A stretch of 64,000 nucleotides of DNA from VRUE01 sp963720805 (GTDB lineage: Bacteria > Actinomycetota > Thermoleophilia > Solirubrobacterales > 70-9): positions 310,001 through 374,000 of the forward strand of contig CAVRGT010000006.1 of the NCBI GenBank assembly GCA_963720805.1, given 5' to 3'. Shown piece after piece: positions 56,741 through 64,000 of the stretch (position 1 is its first letter; the number at the start of each line of letters is the position of its first letter). Position numbers and translations under genes: made by a program. The notes below the pieces were generated by a model that did not search any database, was not told where the DNA came from, and saw only the letters and a program-made list of their open reading frames with translations.

Positions 56741-58638
56741 AGCGGCAGGCCTACTCGCTCGGCGCCGCACCGGCGCTGGCCCTGGTCGCGGCAATCGGCC
56801 TGAGCGTGATCGCGGCGGCCAACAACGGCGCCCGGCTCGAACACGCGGGCAGCGAATCCGGCTTCTGGCTGGGGCTGCTGCTGATCTACCTGCCGATCGC
56901 CCTGCGTCTCTTCGGCCGCAGCGCAGAGCCGCAAGAGAGGCTGGCGCTCGTGCTCACGCTCGGCATGGCGCTCTACCTGGTCAAGGTGATCCACAGTCCA
57001 GCCGGATTCACCCTGCACGACGAGCTTGCCTCCTGGCGCGGCGTCCAGGACCTGCTGGAAAGCGGCCGGCTCTTCGCTGACAATCCGCTGGTCGGCGGCT
57101 ACAGCGTTTTCCCGGGAATGACCGCGGTCACCGGCGCCCTGACCCGGGCAAGCGGGCTCTCGGTCTTCGTCTCCGCCCTGATCCTGATCGGGCTCGCGCG
57201 GGCGGTGTTGATGGCCTCGCTCTTCCTGATCCTTCAGCGCGCTTCCGACTCGGCCCGGGTCGCCGGCATCGCGATCGTCGTCTACGCCTGCAACCCGAGC
57301 ATCCTCTACTTCGATTCCCAGTTCGGCTATGAGTCGCTGGCCCTGGCGATCGCCGGCGGGCTGCTGCTCGTGGTCATGCGCGGCGCCGGCCTCGATCCCC
57401 GCGGGCGCCGAGCCAGCGAAAGGGGATTGCTGGCCGCCCTGGCGATCCTCACCGCCGGGCTCGTCATTACCCACCACCTGACCACCTACGCGATGATCGC
57501 CTTCCTCGGGCTCTGGAGCCTGGTGATCGCGGTCAGCGAGCACCGCTCGCCGCTGCGGCAGATGTTGATCCCGGCCAGACTGAGCATTCCGGCGCGCTTC
57601 TCGACCCAGGTCGCCCGCCTCCGCGTCGGTCCGGCCCTCGGCTGTCTGATGGTGAGCACCGCCGGCCTTATCTGGTTCGTCTTCGTCGCCGGCGGCGCCA
57701 CCCAAGACGAGCTCGGCAGCGTCTTCACCGAAGCGATCAGCGCCCTCTTTCACCTCGTCTTCGGCGGCTCGGGGACGAAGACCCTGTTCAAGGCCGGAAC
57801 CGGACAGGTCGACCCGCTGCTGGTGCGCGTGCTCGGCCTGGCCTCGGTCGGCGTCCTGGCGCTGGTCATCCCGCTCGGCGTCTGGCGGATCTGGAAGTCC
57901 TACCGAACCAAGGCCCTGGCGATCTCGCTCGGGGGGGTTGCCCTGCTCTACCCCTTCACCCTGGTTCCGCGCCTGACCCAGGCCGGCTCGGAGATCTCCC
58001 AGCGCGCCTCGGAGTTCGTCTTCGCCGGGATCGGCTTCGTCGCCGCCGTCTTCTTCCTGCACCTGAGCAAGTCGGCCGGCGACGGCCGGGCGCGGCTCTA
58101 CGCGCTGATCGCGACCGGCCTGGCCGGGCTCGTCTTCGTCGGCGGCGTGATCCTCGGCGAGTCGCCGGTCACGCGCCAGCCCGGCCGCTTCGAGGTCGGC
58201 GCCGAGTCGCGCTCGATCAGCCCGCAGGGCGTGGCGGCAGCGCGCTTTGCGGCCGAACACCTTCCGCGCAACAGCCGCGTGCTCGTCGACGGGCCCAACG
58301 GCCTCCTGCTCGGCTCCTACGGCCACCTGGAACCGGTGATCGGCAGCATCCGTGGAATTCCGGTCCCGATCGTCTTCTTCAGCAAGGAATTCGGCTTCAA
58401 CGCTCGCACCGTGATCGTCCACGACGCGATCGACTACATCGTCGTCGATCGCCGCCTCGCCCACTCACTGCCGATCGACGGCTACTACTACGACCGCGAC
58501 GAACCACTGGCCAACGAACGCGAGCGCCCAATCTCGGCAGCGGCGCTGGCCAAGTTCAACCGGGTGCCGGGCATCGAGAGGATCTACGACAACGGCCCGA
58601 TCGTGATCTACGACACAACCGGGATCGGGCGCAGGTGA
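56737..58638 (+). CDS. Large polytopic membrane protein (GT-C-like or polymerase)
   Basis: A 633-residue protein with about 12 membrane helices and a C-terminal extracytoplasmic region of about 130 residues (VTRQPGRFEVGAESRSISPQGVAAARFAAEHLP to YYDRDEPLANERE). KVIHSPAGFTLHDELASWRGVQDLLESG early in the chain has the loop Asp/Glu and position of GT-C transferases. I favour a lipid-linked sugar transferase or Wzy-type polymerase for this cluster, without proof. It is coupled on both sides by 4-base overlaps. Confidence 0.75.
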   Translation: MKRQAYSLGAAPALALVAAIGLSVIAAANNGARLEHAGSESGFWLGLLLIYLPIALRLFGRSAEPQERLALVLTLGMALYLVKVIHSPAGFTLHDELASWRGVQDLLESGRLFADNPLVGGYSVFPGMTAVTGALTRASGLSVFVSALILIGLARAVLMASLFLILQRASDSARVAGIAIVVYACNPSILYFDSQFGYESLALAIAGGLLLVVMRGAGLDPRGRRASERGLLAALAILTAGLVITHHLTTYAMIAFLGLWSLVIAVSEHRSPLRQMLIPARLSIPARFSTQVARLRVGPALGCLMVSTAGLIWFVFVAGGATQDELGSVFTEAISALFHLVFGGSGTKTLFKAGTGQVDPLLVRVLGLASVGVLALVIPLGVWRIWKSYRTKALAISLGGVALLYPFTLVPRLTQAGSEISQRASEFVFAGIGFVAAVFFLHLSKSAGDGRARLYALIATGLAGLVFVGGVILGESPVTRQPGRFEVGAESRSISPQGVAAARFAAEHLPRNSRVLVDGPNGLLLGSYGHLEPVIGSIRGIPVPIVFFSKEFGFNARTVIVHDAIDYIVVDRRLAHSLPIDGYYYDRDEPLANERERPISAAALAKFNRVPGIERIYDNGPIVIYDTTGIGRR

Positions 58639-60002
58639 GCGGCGGCCCGGGTCTGCTGGGCGGCCTCCTCGGCCGGGCGCGGGTGGCGGCGAGCAGCCAC
58701 AAAACGATCCTCAGCAACGCCACCTCGATGGTGGTGGCGTTGGGGTCGACCTCGTTCCTCGGCGCCGCCTTCTGGTGGCTGGCGGCGCGCCAGTTCAGCC
58801 AGCACTCGGTTGGCGTCTCCGGCGCCGCCGTCTCGGCGATGACCCTGCTCGGCTTCGCCGCGACGATCGGCCTCGGCACGGTGCTGATGGGCGAGCTGCC
58901 CCAGCGCGAGAGCCGCGCCCACGGCCTGCTCAACGCCGCCCTCGCCCTCTCCGCCGCGGTCGGCGCTGCGCTCGGCATCGGCTTCGCCCTCCTCGCCCCA
59001 CTCTTCTCCTCCGGCTTCGACCCGCTGCGCCAGAGCCCGCTCTCGGTGTTGATCTTCGCCGCCGGGGTCGCCCTGACCGCGCTCACGCTGGTCCTCGACC
59101 AAGCCCTGATCGGCCTCTTGCGCGGCGGCCTGCAGCTGACCCGCAACATCGTCTTCTCGGTCGTCAAGCTCATCCTCCTGCTCGGCGTCGCGGCCCTCGC
59201 CGCCACCTACGGCGGCATGGGCATCTACACCGCCTGGGCGCTGGGCGCGCTGCTCTCGCTCGTCGTCCTCGTGCCCTTCTACCGCCGCGAGAGCAACCCA
59301 CTGCGGTCGCACTTTCGCGACCTCAACTCGTTGCGCCTCGACGCCGCCAGCCACCACGCCTTCAACCTCGCCCTGCGCGCACCCGACCTGCTGCTGCCGG
59401 TGATGGTCCTGATCGTGCTCTCGCCGAACCTCAGCGCCAGCTTCTACATCGCCTGGATGATCGTCAGCCTGCTCTTCGGCATCCCCCAGTCGCTGAGCAC
59501 GGTGCTCTACGCGGTCGGCTCCGGCGACCCGAAGGAACTCGAGCGGCGCTTCCGCTTCACGCTGGGCGTCTCGGCAGCGTGCGGAGTCGCGGCGGTTCTG
59601 ATCCTGCTGCCCGCCGGAGAGCCGCTGCTCAATCTCTTCGGCGCGAGCTACGCCAGCCAGGCGACCGTGGCGGTGCAGATCCTCGCCCTCGGTGTCTTCC
59701 CCGAGGCGATCCGCACCCACTTCGTCGCCGTCCGCCGCCTTACCCGGCGGATCGGCAGCGCCCTGCCCCTGGTCTGGGGCGGTGCCGTGCTCGAGGTGGC
59801 AGGCGCAACGGCCGGCGCCCTGATCGCCGACAGCCTCACCGGCGTGGCGATCGGTTGGCTGGGCGCAATCTGCGTCGAGTCCGCCGTGATGAGCCGCGAC
59901 GTCTGGCGGATGGTGATGCCGGGGGACCACTTCCGAACGGAGTCCCCGACGGCCCAGGAGGGCGACCGGGGAACCGCGGCACCTAGCGCTTCAGAATCCT
60001 GA
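58635..60002 (+). CDS. Wzx-type polysaccharide flippase
   Basis: A 455-residue MATE/MOP-superfamily protein with about 12-14 helices (for example TSMVVALGSTSFLGAAFWWLAARQFS, then VSGAAVSAMTLLGFAATIGLGTVLMGELP). The repeated pattern and SATFYIAW-like segments fit exporters that flip undecaprenyl-linked repeat units. GTG start overlapping the previous stop. The last 20 bases overlap the end of the convergent GH26-like gene. This completes a Wzx-dependent pathway with the transferases upstream. Confidence 0.85.
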   Translation: MSGGPGLLGGLLGRARVAASSHKTILSNATSMVVALGSTSFLGAAFWWLAARQFSQHSVGVSGAAVSAMTLLGFAATIGLGTVLMGELPQRESRAHGLLNAALALSAAVGAALGIGFALLAPLFSSGFDPLRQSPLSVLIFAAGVALTALTLVLDQALIGLLRGGLQLTRNIVFSVVKLILLLGVAALAATYGGMGIYTAWALGALLSLVVLVPFYRRESNPLRSHFRDLNSLRLDAASHHAFNLALRAPDLLLPVMVLIVLSPNLSASFYIAWMIVSLLFGIPQSLSTVLYAVGSGDPKELERRFRFTLGVSAACGVAAVLILLPAGEPLLNLFGASYASQATVAVQILALGVFPEAIRTHFVAVRRLTRRIGSALPLVWGGAVLEVAGATAGALIADSLTGVAIGWLGAICVESAVMSRDVWRMVMPGDHFRTESPTAQEGDRGTAAPSASES

Positions 60003-61335
60003 AGGCTGCCCGGCGTTCGCGCGAGCTCTTGCCGTTGGCCAGCGCCTTGACCGAGACCCGGTAGCCACCCGGCGCCAGCCGGCGGCCGGCCACCTTGGTC
60101 GAGAAGTGGACGGTGTTGCGGCCGGCGTGACCGTGGCGACGAAGCGTGACATGACGCTTGGTGTGGCCGCGCTGCTCAATCCGGATCTCAACTTTGGCCG
60201 GCTGCGAGAGACGGTAGGAGATCGTTCCGGTCCGGCGCGCAGTGGTCTTGCGCTTGGCGGGCCGCTGCTGGCGTTCCTTGCCGTGGATCCGCTTGGTCAC
60301 CTGGACTTCTTCGATCACCGGGCTGGGGACTTCGGCAAATGGTTTGTAGGGGACCGGACCGCCGTAGAGCGAGGAGGCGGCGACTTCGCGGAAGGCTTCC
60401 AGCGAGGCCTGCGAGGAGTTGACGCGCCAGTCGGACTCCTTCTGGACGTTGAACCAGATCGCGGCGGTTACCCGGGGAAAGAGCTGGGGGATTTCGTTGA
60501 GGAAGCCTTTCCTGATCCAGGCCGCCTTGTCGCCACCGATCTCGGCCGAAGCCGTCTCGGTGAGCATGACCGGCTTGGTGCTGAGCTGGGTCAGCGTCGC
60601 GTATGAGGAAGCAAAGGTGTCGCCGATGCCGAGCCAGCTGTGGCCGGTCGAGGCGAAGGCCGAGCCCCAGTTGTAGCCGTCGAGACCAACGTCATCGACC
60701 CATTCGTCGCCAGGGAAGTACTGGCTGAAGGCGATGCCGCCATCGTCGATGTTCGGCGCCCAGACGAATTCGGTGTTGGAGGCGCCGTCGGTGCGGAAGA
60801 TCGAGACCACGTGGCGCCAGGCGGCGACGTAGTCGGCGGCGCTGTTGCCGGCGATTGCGCCGCGACCGCCACCCCAGGGAATTCCCGCGCCCGGCGAGAG
60901 GTTCATCTCGTAGGCAAAGCGGACCACCAGGCGGCTGCCCCAGCCCTTGGCGACGGCGGCGGCTTTGTGAAGGTAGCTGTCGTAGTTGCCGGCGGCGATC
61001 TGGGAGAGGGGGATGTCGGTGCCGTTGATGTCGACCGGCTCGAGGCTGACCATCGGGGTCGCGCCGCGGGCGGCGAGGTTCGACATCTCGCTGGAGTACA
61101 TCAGCGGCTGGTCGAGGCCGCGGTACCACATCACGATCGAGGGGGCCTGGCCGACGAGGTTGGTGTATTCGTCGAGCTTCTGCGTGCTTCCGGGCGCTTC
61201 GCGGTTGTAGACGCCGAGCTGGATCGAGGCCGAAGCGGCGGGGGCCGAGGCGGCACCGAGGCCAAGCAGCGTCAGGGAGAGAGCGGCCAGGACGGCCAGG
61301 CGGGCGAGGGGGCTATGTCGATGGGTTTTCTTCAC
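59983..61335 (-). CDS. Secreted GH26-like glycoside hydrolase with C-terminal beta domain
   Basis: A 450-residue secreted protein. It has a signal peptide (LAVLAALSLTLLGLGAASAPAAA), then a TIM-barrel: MVSLEPVDINGTDIPL, VVRFAYEMNLSPGAGIPWGG (acid/base Glu in R-F-x-x-E-M-N), FVWAPNIDDGG, VGLDGYNWG, and MLTETASAEIGGDKAAW (nucleophile Glu). About 110 basic C-terminal residues (AKVEIRIEQRGHTKRHVTLRRHG) form a beta domain that could bind wall polymer. GH26 enzymes cleave beta-mannans and related glycans. Location at the end of the polysaccharide locus suggests trimming or release of the product. Confidence 0.85.
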   Translation of the reverse strand: MKKTHRHSPLARLAVLAALSLTLLGLGAASAPAASASIQLGVYNREAPGSTQKLDEYTNLVGQAPSIVMWYRGLDQPLMYSSEMSNLAARGATPMVSLEPVDINGTDIPLSQIAAGNYDSYLHKAAAVAKGWGSRLVVRFAYEMNLSPGAGIPWGGGRGAIAGNSAADYVAAWRHVVSIFRTDGASNTEFVWAPNIDDGGIAFSQYFPGDEWVDDVGLDGYNWGSAFASTGHSWLGIGDTFASSYATLTQLSTKPVMLTETASAEIGGDKAAWIRKGFLNEIPQLFPRVTAAIWFNVQKESDWRVNSSQASLEAFREVAASSLYGGPVPYKPFAEVPSPVIEEVQVTKRIHGKERQQRPAKRKTTARRTGTISYRLSQPAKVEIRIEQRGHTKRHVTLRRHGHAGRNTVHFSTKVAGRRLAPGGYRVSVKALANGKSSRERRAAFRILKR

Positions 61336-61424
61336 GCCCCCCGTATCGACGCCAATCCGGCACCTCTACGGGGGTCCGTCCAATCTCTGGACGTATGTAT
61401 GAGAGAGGCGAAAAATCGCTTGCG

Positions 61425-62207
61425 TCAAGCGGCACGAAGCGCTACGCGCGCGAGCCGCGAGGCCCGTGCGCGGCGCGCCAGCGGTGAGGTCTTTGCCAGC
61501 AGCCGCGGCCGGCCGTCGCGGCGGTAGACGCCCTCGCGAAGCAATCCGAACATCTCCCTGGGCTGCCCGGGACGGGCCAGGCTGCCGGGGGGAATGGCGA
61601 GGTCGTTGTCGAGGATGACCGCGGCTCGGTAGCCGGCCGCGCGGGTGCGCTCCATGACGCGGCGATCGTGGTCGCTGAACGGGTAGGCCAGCGTTTCGCA
61701 GGGCCGTCCGATCTCCTCCTCGCAGCGTGCCTTCGACGACGCCAGCTCGGCGTCCAGCTCGGCGTCGGCGAGCGAGGTCAGGTGCGGATGGGTGGCGGTA
61801 TGCGAGCCGATCTCCCAACCGGCCGCGGCGAGCGCGCGGAGGTCGTCCCAACCCATGCAACGCAGCTCGTCCTCGTGCTCGGTTCCGGCCCACTGCTCCA
61901 GCGATGCCCAAGCCATCGCACCCTCCCCGGCGACGTAGGAGGTGGGTACATACATAGTTGCGGGAACCCCGAGTGCCGAGGTGACCGGCAGCGCTCGCTC
62001 GAAGACCGAGGCGAAGGCGTCGTCAAAGGTGACGACGAGGGCCTTCGGGCCGGAGGCTCCGCTCAGGGCGGCGGTGAGCGTCGCGGGTCGGTAGCCGCGG
62101 CGCAGGAAGTGGCGCAGCTGTCGGTCGAGGCTCTGCGGCGAGACCGCAAACTCGGTCGGCCAGGTCTCACTCACCGCGTGGTAGCAGAGGATCAGCAGGT
62201 CGTTCAT
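61425..62207 (-). CDS. Polysaccharide deacetylase (CE4/NodB family)
   Basis: A 260-residue deacetylase. ILCYHAVSE, VVTFDDAFASVF (metal Asp and base Asp), GWEIGSHTATHPHLTSL (HxxxH metal ligands) and TLAYPFSDHDRRV are the NodB motifs in order. No signal peptide is obvious from the ATG at 62207, so it may act on the cytoplasmic lipid-linked unit or be exported otherwise. The C-terminus is very basic. It removes acetyl groups from amino sugars and lies between two GH26-like genes. Confidence 0.9.
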   Translation of the reverse strand: MNDLLILCYHAVSETWPTEFAVSPQSLDRQLRHFLRRGYRPATLTAALSGASGPKALVVTFDDAFASVFERALPVTSALGVPATMYVPTSYVAGEGAMAWASLEQWAGTEHEDELRCMGWDDLRALAAAGWEIGSHTATHPHLTSLADAELDAELASSKARCEEEIGRPCETLAYPFSDHDRRVMERTRAAGYRAAVILDNDLAIPPGSLARPGQPREMFGLLREGVYRRDGRPRLLAKTSPLARRARASRLARVALRAA

Positions 62208-62245
62208 GCCTGGAAGCAAAGCAGCGACCGCGGCTGCCTGCTCGG

Positions 62246-63403
62246 CTAGAAACTGCGCTGGGCCGGTCTCGGCCGCCAGCGCTTGACAACGAAGACCCCC
62301 GCGGCGAGAACCACCAGGGCAAACCCGGCGAACAAAAGCCAGACGGCGCTGCCAAGACGGTCGTGCAGCTTGCGCCAGAGCCGTTCGGGGAGGGACGGCT
62401 GCCCGAAGCCGGCTTCGGGCACCGGAATCGGCTTGACTGCACCGCGCAGGTGCAGCGGCGTGGCAAGGAGTTCTCGGCGGGTGCCGCTGTACAGCGGCCT
62501 GGCGATGCCGCGCCGGAAGGCCCGCAGCGCCGAGGGAGAGCTGTTGACGCGGAAGTCGGAGCGGTCGAAGGCGTTGTACCAGACCACCGCGCGGACACGT
62601 TCGAAATAAGGCAGCTCACGCGAGAGTGTGCTCGTCACCCAGGCGGCCTTGTCGCCGCCGGTCTGGCCCGAACCGGTCTCGGCGATCACGATCGGCTTGT
62701 CGGTGCGGCGAGCGAGCTCTTCGTAGGAGCCGCCAAAGATCTCGCTAAATGGCCGCCAACCGATCGAACCGCCCCAGTTGAAACCATCCAGACCGACCCA
62801 GTCGACCCAGCTGTCGCCGGGGTAGTACTGCATGAAGGGCAGGTGGCCGGTGTTGATGTTCGGACACCAGACGAAGATCACGTTGTCGGCGCCGACGCTG
62901 CGAAAGACGCTGACCAGGTGTCGCCAGGCGAGGATGAAGGAACGCGGCGTGCTGCCGACGTGGCCCCGCTCCCAGGGCGCCCAGCTGCCGTTCATCTCCT
63001 GGGCAAAGCGCAGCATGATCGGCTTTCCCCAGGCCTTTGCCAGTTGGGCGGAGCGGCGCAGGTAGCCGTCGTAGCGGCCACGGCCGATGGCCCATAGCTT
63101 GGCCGGCTTGCCCGCGGTATCCCAGGGCTCCCAACTGACCATCGGCACCGCTCCGCGCCTGGCGATCTGGTCGAGCTCCGGTTTGTAGAAGGGCTTCACG
63201 TCGAAGCGCTTGTAGGAGAGGACAATCGCCGGCCTGCGGCCGACTTCCTTGGCGTAGGCGTCGATCAGGGTCGGGTCGCGCCACTGGTTCTCCAGGTAGA
63301 CGCCGAGGGCGATCGGCGGACGATCGGCCGCGTCGGCTGTTCCTGAGAAGACCGCGAGCGTTGCCAGAACACCGGCGAGCGCGCGCAACAGGTTCTTGCT
63401 CAC
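62246..63403 (-). CDS. Membrane-anchored GH26-like glycoside hydrolase
   Basis: A 385-residue paralogue: signal peptide (LLRALAGVLATLAVFSGTADA), barrel with MVSWEPWDTAG, MLRFAQEMNGSWAPWERG (acid Glu), FVWCPNINTGHLPFMQYYPGDSWVDWVGLDGFNWG and IVIAETGSGQTGGDKAAW (nucleophile Glu). The C-terminus differs from the first copy: a membrane helix (AVWLLFAGFALVVLAAGVFVV) followed by a basic tail, so the enzyme stays on the cell surface. Its ATG overlaps the stop of the next paralogue (ATGA), showing they are one operon. Confidence 0.88.
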   Translation of the reverse strand: MSKNLLRALAGVLATLAVFSGTADAADRPPIALGVYLENQWRDPTLIDAYAKEVGRRPAIVLSYKRFDVKPFYKPELDQIARRGAVPMVSWEPWDTAGKPAKLWAIGRGRYDGYLRRSAQLAKAWGKPIMLRFAQEMNGSWAPWERGHVGSTPRSFILAWRHLVSVFRSVGADNVIFVWCPNINTGHLPFMQYYPGDSWVDWVGLDGFNWGGSIGWRPFSEIFGGSYEELARRTDKPIVIAETGSGQTGGDKAAWVTSTLSRELPYFERVRAVVWYNAFDRSDFRVNSSPSALRAFRRGIARPLYSGTRRELLATPLHLRGAVKPIPVPEAGFGQPSLPERLWRKLHDRLGSAVWLLFAGFALVVLAAGVFVVKRWRPRPAQRSF

Positions 63404-64000
63404 GGGCCCAGACGCGCCTGGCGCGCGGCGAAGCGCGAAATCTGAGCGACCAGGTTCGCGTCACCCGAGTAAAACGGCGAGCTGATCCCCTCTCGGAAGG
63501 CGGCCAGCGCGGCGGGGGAGCTGTCAACGCGGAAGTCCGAGCCGTCAGGCGCGTCGAACCAGACCACGGCGCGGACGCGCTTGAGGCGCGGCAGCTGATG
63601 GCTCAGGGTGCGACGCAGCCACTGCACCTTGCTCCCACCCGATTCGTCAGAGCCGGTCTCGGCGATCATGATCGGCTTGCGGCCGATGCGAGTTAGCCGG
63701 CGGTAGGAGCGGTCGAAGATCTTTGGGAAGGACTGCCAGGCGGTCGGCTCGCCCCAGTTGAAGCCGTCAAGCGCCAGCCAGTCGACCCAGCGGTTGCCCG
63801 GGTAGAAGTTCATGAAGGGAAGATCGCCGTTGTCGACGTAGGGGCACCAGACCCAGCTGACGTTATCGGCACCGGCGCGGCGGAAGATCCTCACCATGTG
63901 GCGCCAGGCAGCGACGAAGCGGGGGCCGGTGGTGCCGTTGACGCCGCGCTGCCAGGGCGCCCAGCTGCCGTTCATCTCCTGGCCGAAGCGGAGCAGGATC
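63400..64000 (-). CDS. Third GH26-like glycoside hydrolase, N-terminus beyond window
   Basis: The visible 199 residues begin at ILLRFGQEMNGSWAPWQRG (acid Glu) and run through WVWCPYVDNGDLPFMNFYPGNRWVDWLALDGFNWG to MIAETGSDESGGSKVQW (nucleophile Glu) and the end of the barrel. The protein stops soon after (SRFAARQARLGP) with neither the beta domain nor the membrane helix of the other two copies. The sequence is closest to the membrane-anchored copy next to it, so the pair arose by tandem duplication. Confidence 0.87.
   Translation of the reverse strand, partial: ILLRFGQEMNGSWAPWQRGVNGTTGPRFVAAWRHMVRIFRRAGADNVSWVWCPYVDNGDLPFMNFYPGNRWVDWLALDGFNWGEPTAWQSFPKIFDRSYRRLTRIGRKPIMIAETGSDESGGSKVQWLRRTLSHQLPRLKRVRAVVWFDAPDGSDFRVDSSPAALAAFREGISSPFYSGDANLVAQISRFAARQARLGP

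Overview
The window is high-GC, gene-dense DNA that reads as an actinobacterial chromosome, most likely class Thermoleophilia (Solirubrobacterales or a relative). That placement is an inference. It rests on a complete F420 biosynthesis set, a Streptomyces-type ethylmalonyl-CoA gene set, secreted proteins with Lys/Cys-rich tails, many GTG/TTG starts, and at least 15 genes whose start codon lies only 6-9 bases after a -10-like TAnnnT box, which suggests leaderless mRNAs. No rRNA, CRISPR array, prophage or replication origin was seen. Three tRNA genes and one intact IS1380-family element are present.

Layout. 0-5 kb: two-component system, DipZ-type disulfide protein, a Met/Lys/Asp-repeat lipoprotein and small secreted proteins. 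5-6.3 kb: tRNA-Trp and two tRNA-Leu genes. 6.4-12.4 kb: metallo-hydrolase, acetoacetyl-CoA synthetase, acyl-CoA carboxylase subunit and HMG-CoA lyase, which fit leucine/acetoacetate catabolism. 12.4-20.5 kb: an AbiEi/DUF559 protein, an SDR and the F420 block (npdG, cofD, cofC, cofE, then fbiC on the other strand). 20.6-27.8 kb: aquaporin, an orphan periplasmic binding protein, mntH-mntR with two visible operators, ygfZ, a lipoprotein and rmuC. 27.9-47.9 kb: genes of the ethylmalonyl-CoA pathway (ccr, ecm, a MaoC hydratase, an acyl-CoA dehydrogenase, a malyl-CoA lyase) scattered among clpS, an IS element, a Fic protein, an L-2-hydroxyglutarate oxidase-like gene, a UDP-sugar dehydrogenase and pabB/pabC. 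48-64 kb: an exopolysaccharide locus of overlapping glycosyltransferase, membrane and flippase genes, followed on the opposite strand by three GH26-like secreted hydrolases and a polysaccharide deacetylase.

The most unusual feature is a set of long, nearly perfect hairpins (stems 18-28 bp). Their stems are mostly unrelated in sequence, but several share a loop resembling CTCCCCGCTGTTG. Some lie between genes. Others sit in frame inside protein-coding genes, including the conserved enzymes cofE, fbiC and pabB, where they add about 17-40 residues absent from the usual family sequence. They look like a dispersed palindromic element tolerated in coding DNA. Also notable: a 985-bp stretch that reads as identical in two tandem bifunctional glycosyltransferase genes whose other halves have diverged; an IS1380 insertion whose 5-bp target duplication carries the stop codons of two convergent genes, so both survive; and a patch (28.86-32.05 kb) dense in frameshifts, where sequence error or gene decay must be distinguished.
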